Below, piece after piece: positions 41,494 to 48,591 of a stretch of 48,591 bases of DNA. A program made the position numbers and the translations under genes. Source of the stretch: Mycobacterium kyogaense (lineage in GTDB: Bacteria > Actinomycetota > Actinomycetes > Mycobacteriales > Mycobacteriaceae). A model generated the notes under the pieces. That model did no database searches and was not told the DNA's origin. It saw only the letters and a list, made by a program, of their open reading frames with translations. The first letter of the stretch is position 1. Each line of letters opens with the position of its first letter. The DNA is taken from NCBI RefSeq assembly GCF_003254575.1, contig NZ_QJUA01000042.1, positions 1-48,591 on the forward strand, given 5' to 3'.

Positions 41494-42848
41494 CCGAAGC
41501 GCTGACAGAACAGCTCGCGGCGATCGTCGGCGCCTCGCAGGTGAGCACCGACGCCGACGTGCTGAGCGGCCGCAGCACCGACTACACCGGGCGCTACCGG
41601 GGCCGGGCGGCAGTGATGGTGCGTCCCGGCTCCGCCGACGAAGTGGCCGCGGTGCTAACCGCGTGCCGTGACGCCGGGGTGAGCGTGACCGTGCAGGGCG
41701 GGCGCACATCGCTGGTGGCGGGCACTGTGCCCGAGCATGACGACGTGCTGCTCTCGACGGAGCGGCTGCGTGAGATCGGCGACGTCGACACCGCGGAGCG
41801 CCGCGTGCACGTCGGCGCCGGGGTGACGCTGGCCGAGGTGCAGCGGGCCGCGACAGCGGCCGGCCTGGTGTTCGGAGTCGACCTGGCCGCCCGCGACTCG
41901 GCGACCGTCGGCGGGATGGCCTCGACGAATGCGGGCGGGCTACGCACCGTCAGCTACGGCAACATGGGCGAACAGGTGCTGGGCCTCGACGTCGTGCTGC
42001 CCGACGGGTCGATCGTGCACCGGCACAGCCAGGTGCGCAGCGACAACACCGGATACGACCTGGCGTCTCTGTTCGTCGGCGCCGAGGGCACGCTGGGGGT
42101 GATCACCGGACTGGACCTGCGGCTGCACCCCGCCCCCGGCCACCGCGTCACGGCGATCTGCGGCTACGCCGATCTGGATGCGCTGCTCGCGACCGCACGG
42201 GTGTTCCGGGACATGGCGGGCATCGCGGCACTGGAGCTCATCGACGCCCGGGCCAGCGCGTTGACCGCCGAACACGTCGGTGTCGCCGCCCCCGTCGACG
42301 GTGACTGGTTGCTGCTGATCGAGTTGGCCGGCGAGACCGACCTGACCGAGCGGCTGGCCGACGCTCTGACCGACGCCGACCTGGTCGGCGAACCCGCCGT
42401 CGGCGTCGACACGGGAGCGCAGCAGCGGCTCTGGCAGGTCCGCGAGGCGGTCGCCGACGTGCTCGGCGTCTACGGTCCGCCCTTGAAATTCGATGTGTCG
42501 CTGCCACTCTCGTCGATCAAGGCGTTCGCCGCCGACGCGGTGGCGCTGGTCGCCGAGCATGCGCCCGACGCGATCCCGGTGCTGTTCGGGCATGTCGGCG
42601 AAGGCAACCTGCACCTCAACATCGTGCGGTGTGCACTGACCGGCGAGCCCGAGCACGCGCTCTACACCGCGATGATGGCGCTGATCGCCCGCCACGACGG
42701 CAACGTCAGCTCCGAGCACGGTGTGGGCACCCGCAAACGGGACTACGTCTCGATGTCGCGCAGCGACGCCGACATCGCCGCGATGCGGGCGGTCAAGGCC
42801 GCCTTCGACCCCACCGGGTATCTGAACCCCGCGGTGTTGTTCGGCTGA
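41490..42848 (+). CDS. FAD-linked oxidase, D-lactate / D-2-hydroxyglutarate dehydrogenase type (Rv2280-like)
   Basis: Flavoprotein of 452 residues, paralogous in fold to the gene at 3058. FAD segments VQGGRTSLVAGTVP (about 69-82) and ATVGGMASTNAGGLRTVSYG (about 135-154); C-terminal GHVGEGNLHLN (about 370) and SSEHGVGTRKRDY (about 408-420). The substitution of the PRGMGTGLSG loop of the other gene by QGGRTSLVAG shows different FAD-domain subfamilies. ATG overlaps the helicase stop by 4 bp. M. tuberculosis has a relative, Rv2280, elsewhere, so this copy may be an insertion in the core block. Confidence 0.85.
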   Translation: MTEALTEQLAAIVGASQVSTDADVLSGRSTDYTGRYRGRAAVMVRPGSADEVAAVLTACRDAGVSVTVQGGRTSLVAGTVPEHDDVLLSTERLREIGDVDTAERRVHVGAGVTLAEVQRAATAAGLVFGVDLAARDSATVGGMASTNAGGLRTVSYGNMGEQVLGLDVVLPDGSIVHRHSQVRSDNTGYDLASLFVGAEGTLGVITGLDLRLHPAPGHRVTAICGYADLDALLATARVFRDMAGIAALELIDARASALTAEHVGVAAPVDGDWLLLIELAGETDLTERLADALTDADLVGEPAVGVDTGAQQRLWQVREAVADVLGVYGPPLKFDVSLPLSSIKAFAADAVALVAEHAPDAIPVLFGHVGEGNLHLNIVRCALTGEPEHALYTAMMALIARHDGNVSSEHGVGTRKRDYVSMSRSDADIAAMRAVKAAFDPTGYLNPAVLFG

Positions 42849-42875
42849 GCGCCGATGTCCCGTAGCGTGGCGGCG

Positions 42876-44267
42876 ATGACGAGCATCGAGGCCGACTACC
42901 TGGTGATCGGCGCAGGCGCGATGGGGATGGCGTTCGTCGACACGCTGCTGACCGAAACCGATGCGACGGTCGTGCTCGTCGACGAGAACCACCAGCCGGG
43001 CGGGCACTGGAACTGGGTGTATCCGTTCGTGCGGTTGCACCAGCCCTCGTCCTACTACGGGGTGAATTCGCGGGCGCTGGGCAACGAGGACTGGATCGAC
43101 CAGTCGGGGCCCAACGAAGGGTTCTTCGAGCTGGCGACCGGCCACGAGGTGTGCTCCTACTACGACCAGGTGATGCGTCACCAGATGCTGCCCACCGGCC
43201 GGCTGCACTACTTCCCGTCCTCGCACCATGTGGGCGACAACAGGTTTCGCACTCTCGACGGAACCGAACACCAGGTGACGGTGCGTCGCCGCGTGGTCGA
43301 CGCGACCTACCTGCTGACCGTGGTGCAGTCGATGCGCTCGGCACCGTTCTCGGTCGCCGACGGCATCGAGGCGATCACCCCCAACGATCTGCCGCGCCGC
43401 GCGGCCGGCCGCGGGCACTACACGGTCGTCGGCGGCGGCAAGACCGGCATGGACTGCTGTCTGTGGCTGCTGCGCTCCGGTGTCTCCCCGCAGAACGTGC
43501 GGTGGATCATGCCGCGGGACTCGTGGCTGATGAACCGGGCCCACATCCAGCCCGGCGGGCAGTTCGTGAAGAGCTTTCGCGAATCGATCGCCTCGCGGAT
43601 GGCCGCAATCGCCGAGGCGACCTCGGTGGACGACCTGTTCGCCCGCCTCGAAGCGGACGCGACCCTGTTCCGGCTCGACCCCGCCGTCACGCCGACGATG
43701 TATCACTGCGCGATCGTGTCTTCCCGTGAGCTGGACCAGCTTCGCCTGATCGACGACGTGGTCCGGCTCGGCCACCTCGAACGCGCCGAGCACGACCGAA
43801 TCGTGTTGCGCGACGGAGAGATCGAGGTATCGACGCCGTCGCTGTACGTGGACTGCACGACGCAGGGACTGCCCCGTCCGCAGTCGGTGCCGGTGTTCGA
43901 CGGCGACCGGATCACGCTGCAGAGCGTGCGGGGATGCCAGCAGGTGTTCAGTTCGGCGTTCATCGCCCACGTGGAGGCCGCCTACGCCGACGACGCCGTC
44001 CGCAACGACCTGTGCGCACCCATCACGCACCCCGACGCTCCGCTGGACTGGCTACGAATCCTGCTGTCGGACAACAAAGCTCAGGTGCGCTGGTTGAAAG
44101 ACCCGGAGCTGATGGATTGGCTGAAGACCTCCCGGCTCAATGTGCTGCGCGACCTCTTCCCTGATTTCGGCGACAAGATTCGCGTGCGTGATCGCGCGTT
44201 CGGCGCCCTGACCACAGCGCTGACCAAGACCAACGACCAGTTGAGCGCGCTGATGGAGAGCGGTTAG
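42876..44267 (+). CDS. FAD-dependent oxidoreductase of unknown substrate
   Basis: Flavoprotein of 463 residues with an N-terminal dinucleotide fold: ADYLVIGAGAMGMAFVDTLL (GxGxxG about 11-16) followed by the acidic VLVDENHQPGGHWNWVYPFV. A second glycine-rich site, YTVVGGGKTGMD (about 188-199), would bind NAD(P). The layout is like flavin monooxygenases (FMO-type), but the FMO fingerprint was not found, so the reaction is open. ATG 42876 was chosen; the in-frame ATG at 42855 adds seven residues. It sits 27 bp after the FAD oxidase and overlaps the convergent MFS gene by 4 bp. Confidence 0.75.
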   Translation: MTSIEADYLVIGAGAMGMAFVDTLLTETDATVVLVDENHQPGGHWNWVYPFVRLHQPSSYYGVNSRALGNEDWIDQSGPNEGFFELATGHEVCSYYDQVMRHQMLPTGRLHYFPSSHHVGDNRFRTLDGTEHQVTVRRRVVDATYLLTVVQSMRSAPFSVADGIEAITPNDLPRRAAGRGHYTVVGGGKTGMDCCLWLLRSGVSPQNVRWIMPRDSWLMNRAHIQPGGQFVKSFRESIASRMAAIAEATSVDDLFARLEADATLFRLDPAVTPTMYHCAIVSSRELDQLRLIDDVVRLGHLERAEHDRIVLRDGEIEVSTPSLYVDCTTQGLPRPQSVPVFDGDRITLQSVRGCQQVFSSAFIAHVEAAYADDAVRNDLCAPITHPDAPLDWLRILLSDNKAQVRWLKDPELMDWLKTSRLNVLRDLFPDFGDKIRVRDRAFGALTTALTKTNDQLSALMESG

Positions 44268-45946
44268 CCGCGCGCGTGGCGCCCTCCGCTGTCGGGTTCG
44301 GCGAGGACCCGGTCCAGCACATCAGTGTCGGACGTGTCGCGGTCAGGCTCCCGGCTGACATCCCGGTCGACATCCCGGTTGACGAGGTACTCGACGTAGT
44401 CGTCGTCATCGACCCAGTCGTCATCAACCCAATCCCCGTCCTCGCCGGTGTCGGTTCGGGCGTCCGCTCGCGTGTCTTCAGCCGGCGCCCACCGCCGCCC
44501 CACCCCGCCGGTGAGGAACAGCGCTGCGATGACGCCGAAGAGCGCGATGAACGCCGGCAGCAGCATCGCCTGCGACATGGCCGCCGAGAACGGGGCGTGC
44601 AGGAAGCCCGGCAGCTGCGCCACCGCGCCCTCCGATGCTCCCCCGCCGCCGGCCCCGCCCGGCATCTCCGCCGCCAGCCGTGCCGCCAGGAACGCGGCCA
44701 TCCCCGCACTGCCCAGCACGGAGCCGACCTGGCGGGTGGTGTTGTAGACCCCGGAGCCGGCCCCGGCCACATGCGGTGGCAGATTTCTGGTGGCCGTCGC
44801 CGCCAGCGGTGACCAGATGAACGCCATGCCCACGCCCATCAGCGTCAGCGGCACGACCAGTCGCCAGATCGGCGTGGTCGGGGTCATGTCGATCGCCAGC
44901 CAGGTCAGCCCGATGGCCAGCACCGAGAACCCGAATCCGATCACGGGGCGCGGGTGCGCGCGGTCGACGATCTTGCCGACCATCGGCGCGAGCACGCCGG
45001 TCGCCACGGCCATCGGCGCGGTCAGCAGCGCCGCTCGCGTCGGCGTGAGACCGCAGACGGCCTGGGCGTAGAACATCAGCGGCAGGATCATCGACGTCGC
45101 GACGAACCCCATCGTCGCGATCGCGAGGTTCGACATCGAGAAGTCGCGGTCGCCGAAGATCGCCAGCGGTACGAGCGGCTCGCCGCGGGTGACCGACTGC
45201 CACATCACGAAGCAGGCCATCACCGCGATCCCGACCCCGATCGCCGCCCAGATCCAGGGCGCCCAGTTGTGGGCCTGCCCCTCCTGCAGACCGAAGACGA
45301 TCAGGAACAACCCGACCGCGGACAGCGCCACGCCCAGCAGGTCGACGTGTTTGCTCTGGGTGGGCAGCGACGGCACCAGCCGCAGTGCCAGCACCAGACC
45401 GATCACGCCCACCGGCACGTTGACGAAGAAGATCCACTGCCAACCCAGGTGGTCGACCAGCACGCCTCCGGCCAGCGGGCCCACCAGCGTGGCCACCCCG
45501 GCCGTCGCACCCCATACGCTCATCGCGACGCCTCGCCGTTCGGCGGGGAACGTCCGGGTGATCACCGACAACGTCTGCGGCGTGAGCAGCGCGGCACCGA
45601 CGCCCTGCAGCACCCGGGCGGCGACCAGCATGCCGATGCTGCCGGACAATCCGCACCACAGCGAGGCCAGCGTGAACACCGACAATCCGACGAGGTAGAC
45701 GTTGCGCGGACCGAAGCGGTCACCGAGGCGACCGGACACGAGGAGCGGCACGGCGTAGGCCAGCAGGTAGGCGCTGGTCACCCAGATCACCGCGTCGTAT
45801 CCGACGCCGAGCGCCTCCATGATCGCCGGATTGGCGACGGCGACGATCGTCGCGTCGACCAGGATCATGAAGAAGCCGACGAGAAGCGCCCACAGGGCGT
45901 GCCAGGGATTGGCCCCTGGGGCGCGTGGCGTCACGAAATCGAGCAT
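44264..45946 (-). CDS. EmrB/QacA-type MFS multidrug transporter (Rv1250-like)
   Basis: DHA2-family antiporter of 560 residues, about 14 helices. Motif D1-like DATIVAVANPAIMEALGVG is in helix 1 (about 31-49), motif A GRLGDRFGPRNVY (about 77-89) and the antiporter motif C GVATLVGPLAGGVL (about 150-163). The last 80 residues are a hydrophilic, very acidic tail rich in Asp with repeating D-V-D-R-D units, beyond the usual length. Position relative to Rv1249c and kgd matches Rv1250. Substrate unknown. Confidence 0.87.
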   Translation of the reverse strand: MLDFVTPRAPGANPWHALWALLVGFFMILVDATIVAVANPAIMEALGVGYDAVIWVTSAYLLAYAVPLLVSGRLGDRFGPRNVYLVGLSVFTLASLWCGLSGSIGMLVAARVLQGVGAALLTPQTLSVITRTFPAERRGVAMSVWGATAGVATLVGPLAGGVLVDHLGWQWIFFVNVPVGVIGLVLALRLVPSLPTQSKHVDLLGVALSAVGLFLIVFGLQEGQAHNWAPWIWAAIGVGIAVMACFVMWQSVTRGEPLVPLAIFGDRDFSMSNLAIATMGFVATSMILPLMFYAQAVCGLTPTRAALLTAPMAVATGVLAPMVGKIVDRAHPRPVIGFGFSVLAIGLTWLAIDMTPTTPIWRLVVPLTLMGVGMAFIWSPLAATATRNLPPHVAGAGSGVYNTTRQVGSVLGSAGMAAFLAARLAAEMPGGAGGGGASEGAVAQLPGFLHAPFSAAMSQAMLLPAFIALFGVIAALFLTGGVGRRWAPAEDTRADARTDTGEDGDWVDDDWVDDDDYVEYLVNRDVDRDVSREPDRDTSDTDVLDRVLAEPDSGGRHARG

Positions 45947-46011
45947 GGTCTAAGACAATCCGCAATGACAGGTGGGAGATGGACCGCGCCGACGCTACGG
46001 ATCGGCGCCAT

Positions 46012-47283
46012 TCACGACAAGTCGGGTGCAGGTGCGCGGTGCGCTCCGGTCAGCAGCAGCGCCGCCAACGCGACCACCACGCCGGTGGCCATCACCGAGG
46101 CCATCGCCAGCTCATCGTTGCCCAGCACCCCGACCAGGGGCGCAACAGCTGCACCCAGGCCGAATTGGACCGCGCCGAGCAGTGCCGCTGCCGTGCCCGC
46201 GGCATCCGGATGCCGCGTCAGCGCGACCGCGGGTGCGTTCGGGATCACCAGCCCCATCGCGGCGAGAATCGCCCACACCGGCACGACGAACGCGGCCAGC
46301 CCGCCCACGTGCGCAGCGGCCAGCGCGACGAACACCACACCGAACAGCGACGCTGCCGCCAGCGCCCACACCATGATCCGCTGCGGGGAGAACCGGCGCA
46401 GCAGCACCACGTTGAACTGCGTCGACCCGATCAGCGCGATCGCGCCGGCGCCGAACACCAGCGCGAATGCCGTCTGGCCGATGCCGTACCGGCCCTGCAG
46501 GACGAACGAGGCGCCCGCGATGTAGGCGAACAATCCGCTCATACCGAGCGCCGCGACCAACACCAGGATCACGAACCGGGTGTCACGCAGCAGCTCGACA
46601 TAGGTCCGGGCGATCCCGCCGACCTTCAACGGTCGCCGGTGCGCGACGGGCAGCGTCTCGGGCAGGGCCAGCACGGCCATCACCAAGATGGCGCCGGCCA
46701 ACACGACCAGGGCGGCGAACACCCAATGCCAGGACGCGTTGAGCAGCACCGCCGCGCCCAGCGACGGTGCGAGCACCGGCGCGACACCGAGCACCAGCAT
46801 CAGCCGCGACATCACGGTGGCCGCCACGTTGTCCTTATACAGATCGCCCACCACCGCGATCGCCACCACCATGCCTGCAGCCGCGCCGACACCCTGCAGG
46901 CCGCGGGCGACACCCAGGACCGCGATGTTCGGCGCGAACAGACACAGCAGCGAGGCCAGCATGTGCAGCACGATGCCGGCCATCAACGGCTTGCGACGGC
47001 CCAGAGAGTCGGACAGCGGACCGATGATCAGCTGGCCCAGCGCCAGACCGGCCAGCGTGCCCGTCAACGTCAACTGCGCCACCGACGACGTCACCGACAG
47101 CTCGTCGGCGATCCTCGGGAGCGCCGGCAGGTACATGTCGATGGTCAGTGGGCCGAGCGCGACCAGCAGGCCGAGTACCACGATCATCTTCAGGCGGCTG
47201 GGAGGGGTCGCCGGCGATTCACCCACTCCCCGACTCGCGTCGGTCTCGAGGGGCGTCAGGTCCACGTCTGGGGATACTGCCAT
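46012..47283 (-). CDS. Bcr/CflA-family MFS drug resistance transporter
   Basis: DHA1-family antiporter of 423 residues, 12 helices. The Bcr/CflA signature is seen in DMYLPALPRIADEL (about 46-59) and in motif A GPLSDSLGRRKPLM (about 88-101). About 30 hydrophilic residues precede helix 1. It lies 65 bp upstream of the EmrB-type gene in the same direction. I do not remember a Bcr/CflA gene here in M. tuberculosis, so this is a likely species-specific addition. Substrates of the family include bicyclomycin and chloramphenicol; specificity here is unknown. Confidence 0.85.
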   Translation of the reverse strand: MAVSPDVDLTPLETDASRGVGESPATPPSRLKMIVVLGLLVALGPLTIDMYLPALPRIADELSVTSSVAQLTLTGTLAGLALGQLIIGPLSDSLGRRKPLMAGIVLHMLASLLCLFAPNIAVLGVARGLQGVGAAAGMVVAIAVVGDLYKDNVAATVMSRLMLVLGVAPVLAPSLGAAVLLNASWHWVFAALVVLAGAILVMAVLALPETLPVAHRRPLKVGGIARTYVELLRDTRFVILVLVAALGMSGLFAYIAGASFVLQGRYGIGQTAFALVFGAGAIALIGSTQFNVVLLRRFSPQRIMVWALAAASLFGVVFVALAAAHVGGLAAFVVPVWAILAAMGLVIPNAPAVALTRHPDAAGTAAALLGAVQFGLGAAVAPLVGVLGNDELAMASVMATGVVVALAALLLTGAHRAPAPDLS

Positions 47284-47378
47284 GCAATTGGTTAGCGCGG
47301 CTTCCCAGTGAATTCTTCCCCTCTCGGCGAACAGTGATCGCCGTCACCTTTGGGTACCCCGGACGGGTGGTGAATCGT

Positions 47379-47410
47379 TTCCCAGGTGTTTCCAGGCATT
47401 AACCTGGGAA
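47379..47410 (+). promoter_or_regulatory. Perfect 9-bp inverted repeat upstream of the Rv1249c-like gene
   Basis: TTCCCAGGT (47379-47387) and ACCTGGGAA (47402-47410) form a perfect 9-bp dyad with a 14-bp spacer, 27 bp before the ATG at 47438. The left half is also a loose direct repeat: TTCCCAGG then TTTCCAGG. It may be a response-regulator site or an mRNA hairpin in the leader. Confidence 0.55.
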
Positions 47411-47437
47411 CGAGTCCACTCGACGAGAGGCCGATCG

Positions 47438-48181
47438 ATGAGTGCATGGTCACGGGCGAAGAGCAAAGAGCCCGCAGTCCAGGAGGACGATCCCAGCGCC
47501 GCCGCGAAGGCGCTCAGCCAGATCATCGAACGCGGCGCCCGGGTGCAGGGTCCGGCGGTCCGCGCCTACGTGGCGCGACTGCGCGAGAGCAACCCAGGGG
47601 CCACCCCGGCCGAGATCATCACCAAGCTGGAGAAGCACTACGTGGCCGCGGTGATGGCCAGCGGAGCGGCGGTCGGCTCCGCGGCCGCCTTCCCCGGCAT
47701 CGGCACCCTGGTCGCGATGTCCGCGGTCGCCGGGGAGACGGTGGTGTTCCTGGAGGCCACCGCGGTGTTCGTGCTGGCGGTGGCCGAAGTGCACGGTGTA
47801 CCCGCCGAAGAACGCGAGCGGCGCCGCGCCCTCGTGCTGGCCGTGCTCGTCGGTGACGACAGCAAGGGCGCGATCGCTGATCTGCTCGGCCGCGGACGGA
47901 CCAGCGGCGGCTGGTTGTCCGACGGTGCCGCGTCGCTGCCGCTGCCTGCGGTGTCACAGCTCAACAACCGCCTGCTGAAGTACTTCGTCAAGCGCTACAC
48001 GCTCAAGAGAGGCGCGATGATGTTCGGCAAGATGCTGCCCGTCGGCATCGGCGCCGTCGTCGGGGGTGTCGGCAATCGGATGATGAGCAAGAAGATCGTG
48101 CAGAACGCCCACAGTGCCTTCGGGCCACCGCCCCCGCGCTGGCCGTCACCGTTACATCTGCTGCCCGCGCCGCCCACCTGA
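47438..48181 (+). CDS. Conserved mycobacterial membrane protein (Rv1249c-like)
   Basis: A 247-residue protein without a recognised enzymatic domain. The N-terminal part is hydrophilic (WSRAKSKEPAVQEDDPSAAA), followed by a glycine/alanine-rich hydrophobic stretch, GAAVGSAAAFPGIGTLVAMS and VFLEATAVFVLAVAEVHG (about 75-125), that could be two membrane segments. A second hydrophobic patch is at LPVGIGAVVGGVGNRMM (about 205-221). Adjacent to kgd and in the order seen in M. tuberculosis. ATG 47438 fits the family. Function unknown. Confidence 0.75.
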   Translation: MSAWSRAKSKEPAVQEDDPSAAAKALSQIIERGARVQGPAVRAYVARLRESNPGATPAEIITKLEKHYVAAVMASGAAVGSAAAFPGIGTLVAMSAVAGETVVFLEATAVFVLAVAEVHGVPAEERERRRALVLAVLVGDDSKGAIADLLGRGRTSGGWLSDGAASLPLPAVSQLNNRLLKYFVKRYTLKRGAMMFGKMLPVGIGAVVGGVGNRMMSKKIVQNAHSAFGPPPPRWPSPLHLLPAPPT

Positions 48182-48184
48182 GCG

Positions 48185-48202
48185 GCGCCGGCGCACCGGC
48201 GC
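48185..48202 (+). terminator. GC-rich hairpin after the Rv1249c-like gene
   Basis: GCGCCGG-CGCA-CCGGCGC is a perfect 7-bp stem with a 4-base loop, starting 3 bp after the stop. No T-run follows. It is a plausible non-canonical terminator isolating kgd. Confidence 0.5.
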
Positions 48203-48400
48203 GTCGCCGGTCGTTCACCGGTCGGCCATGTCCGTAATGACCACAACGACCCATACCCACGTTGCCTGGTCCCGCCGGTCGCCGAAGCGCTAGCCTTGAC
48301 GAGGCGGAATTGCGGGTGACCGCACACCGGGTTCAATCAAGGGGTGGCCGGCTGCCGCGGAGCACTGGCCGGAAACGAAGAATTGAGGCGAACAGCAGCC

Positions 48401-48591
48401 GTGAATTCACCTTCACCATTCGGTCAGAACGAGTGGTTGGTCGAAGAGATGTACCGCAAGTTCCGCGAGGATCCCTCGTCGGTGGACCCGAGTTGGCACG
48501 AGTTCCTCGTCGACTACTCCCCCGAGCCCACCACCGACGCCTCCAGTGCCCCAGCCCGCGCGAACGGGTCGTCCACCCGCTCGTCCGGTCC
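48401..48591 (+). CDS. kgd: 2-Oxoglutarate decarboxylase/dehydrogenase Kgd, N-terminal part (cut by window end)
   Basis: Only the first 63 codons are inside the window. They include SPFGQNEWLVEEMYRKFR and DPSSVDPSWHEFLVDYSPEP, which agree with the N-terminal E2-lipoyl-binding-like segment of mycobacterial Kgd (Rv1248c), the multifunctional E1/E2 2-oxoglutarate enzyme of the TCA cycle regulated by GarA. A Ala/Ser-rich linker follows. GTG at 48401 is the start. The catalytic domains lie beyond the window, so completeness cannot be judged. Confidence 0.93.
   Translation, partial: MNSPSPFGQNEWLVEEMYRKFREDPSSVDPSWHEFLVDYSPEPTTDASSAPARANGSSTRSSG

Noticed and set aside
41940..44030. 696-residue open frame on the minus strand across two flavoprotein genes
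   Set aside because: Runs antisense to two genes with clear FAD motifs; no domain or ribosome-binding site.
44330..44400. Apparent short tandem DNA repeats (GACATCCCGGT units)
   Set aside because: They encode the acidic repetitive tail of the MFS protein and are explained as coding low complexity.
1..48591. Search for tRNA, rRNA, CRISPR repeats and riboswitches
   Set aside because: Reading the intergenic regions gave no cloverleaf, no regularly spaced repeats and no recognised riboswitch core; short intergenic lengths leave little room. A covariance-model search was not possible.

Overview
The window comes from a high-GC actinobacterium, almost certainly a fast-growing, environmental Mycobacterium (Mycolicibacterium). 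It carries mycobacterial hallmark families (MmpS/MmpL, LprE, CYP130, Tap, a PknH-type sensor lipoprotein). Its two ends follow, in inverted orientation, the gene order I know from M. tuberculosis Rv1259 (udgB) down to Rv1248c (kgd). The core orthologues are udgB, tap, a glycolate-oxidase-like flavoprotein (Rv1257c), cyp130, its TetR, an acyltransferase, deaD, lprE, a large helicase, an EmrB-type MFS pump, Rv1249c and the first 63 codons of kgd. These identifications rest on remembered family features and gene order; no search was run.

Layout. 1-128: tail of an IS481-like insertion sequence. 147-4425: core genes. 4436-8360: MarR-MmpS-MmpL operon. 8420-14930: accessory genes, namely a Tat-exported DUF1906 protein, an alpha/beta hydrolase divergent from an FAH-family hydrolase plus TetR with a twin-palindrome operator, and a flavin oxidoreductase/acyl-CoA ligase pair. 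15105-31542: a large aromatic-acid catabolic cluster. 31864-48591: core genes again, with a few additions (a small membrane protein, two flavoproteins, a Bcr/CflA pump).

The catabolic cluster encodes what looks like a complete route from an aromatic 2-hydroxy acid to TCA intermediates. A solute:sodium symporter with a DUF485 partner would import the substrate. An LDH/MDH-superfamily dehydrogenase would make the 2-oxo acid, a ThDP benzoylformate decarboxylase the aldehyde, and an aldehyde dehydrogenase the benzoate. PobA then forms protocatechuate, PcaHG opens the ring, and PcaB and the PcaDC fusion (PcaL) give beta-ketoadipate, which PcaIJ and PcaF convert to succinyl-CoA and acetyl-CoA. Because PobA is present and no benzoate dioxygenase is seen, 4-hydroxymandelate (or 4-hydroxybenzoylformate) is the substrate that closes the pathway. 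The unusual step is the first: instead of the flavin-dependent MdlB there is an NAD-type LDH/MDH-fold enzyme with Leu at the substrate-specificity position.

Three regulators (LysR, and two IclR proteins) sit in the cluster. Two shared motifs in divergent promoter regions suggest two IclR regulons: TTYC-N7-GAAA for pca/pobA, and TCAMCATGYGG for the aldehyde dehydrogenase/IclR and symporter-decarboxylase operons. The cluster is flanked by two diverged direct repeats (14944-15024 and 31649-31733, 50 of 76 bases identical without gaps), and the whole accessory block lies between orthologues of genes that are neighbours in M. tuberculosis. It therefore looks like a large insertion at one chromosomal site. 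No tRNA, rRNA or CRISPR array was seen.
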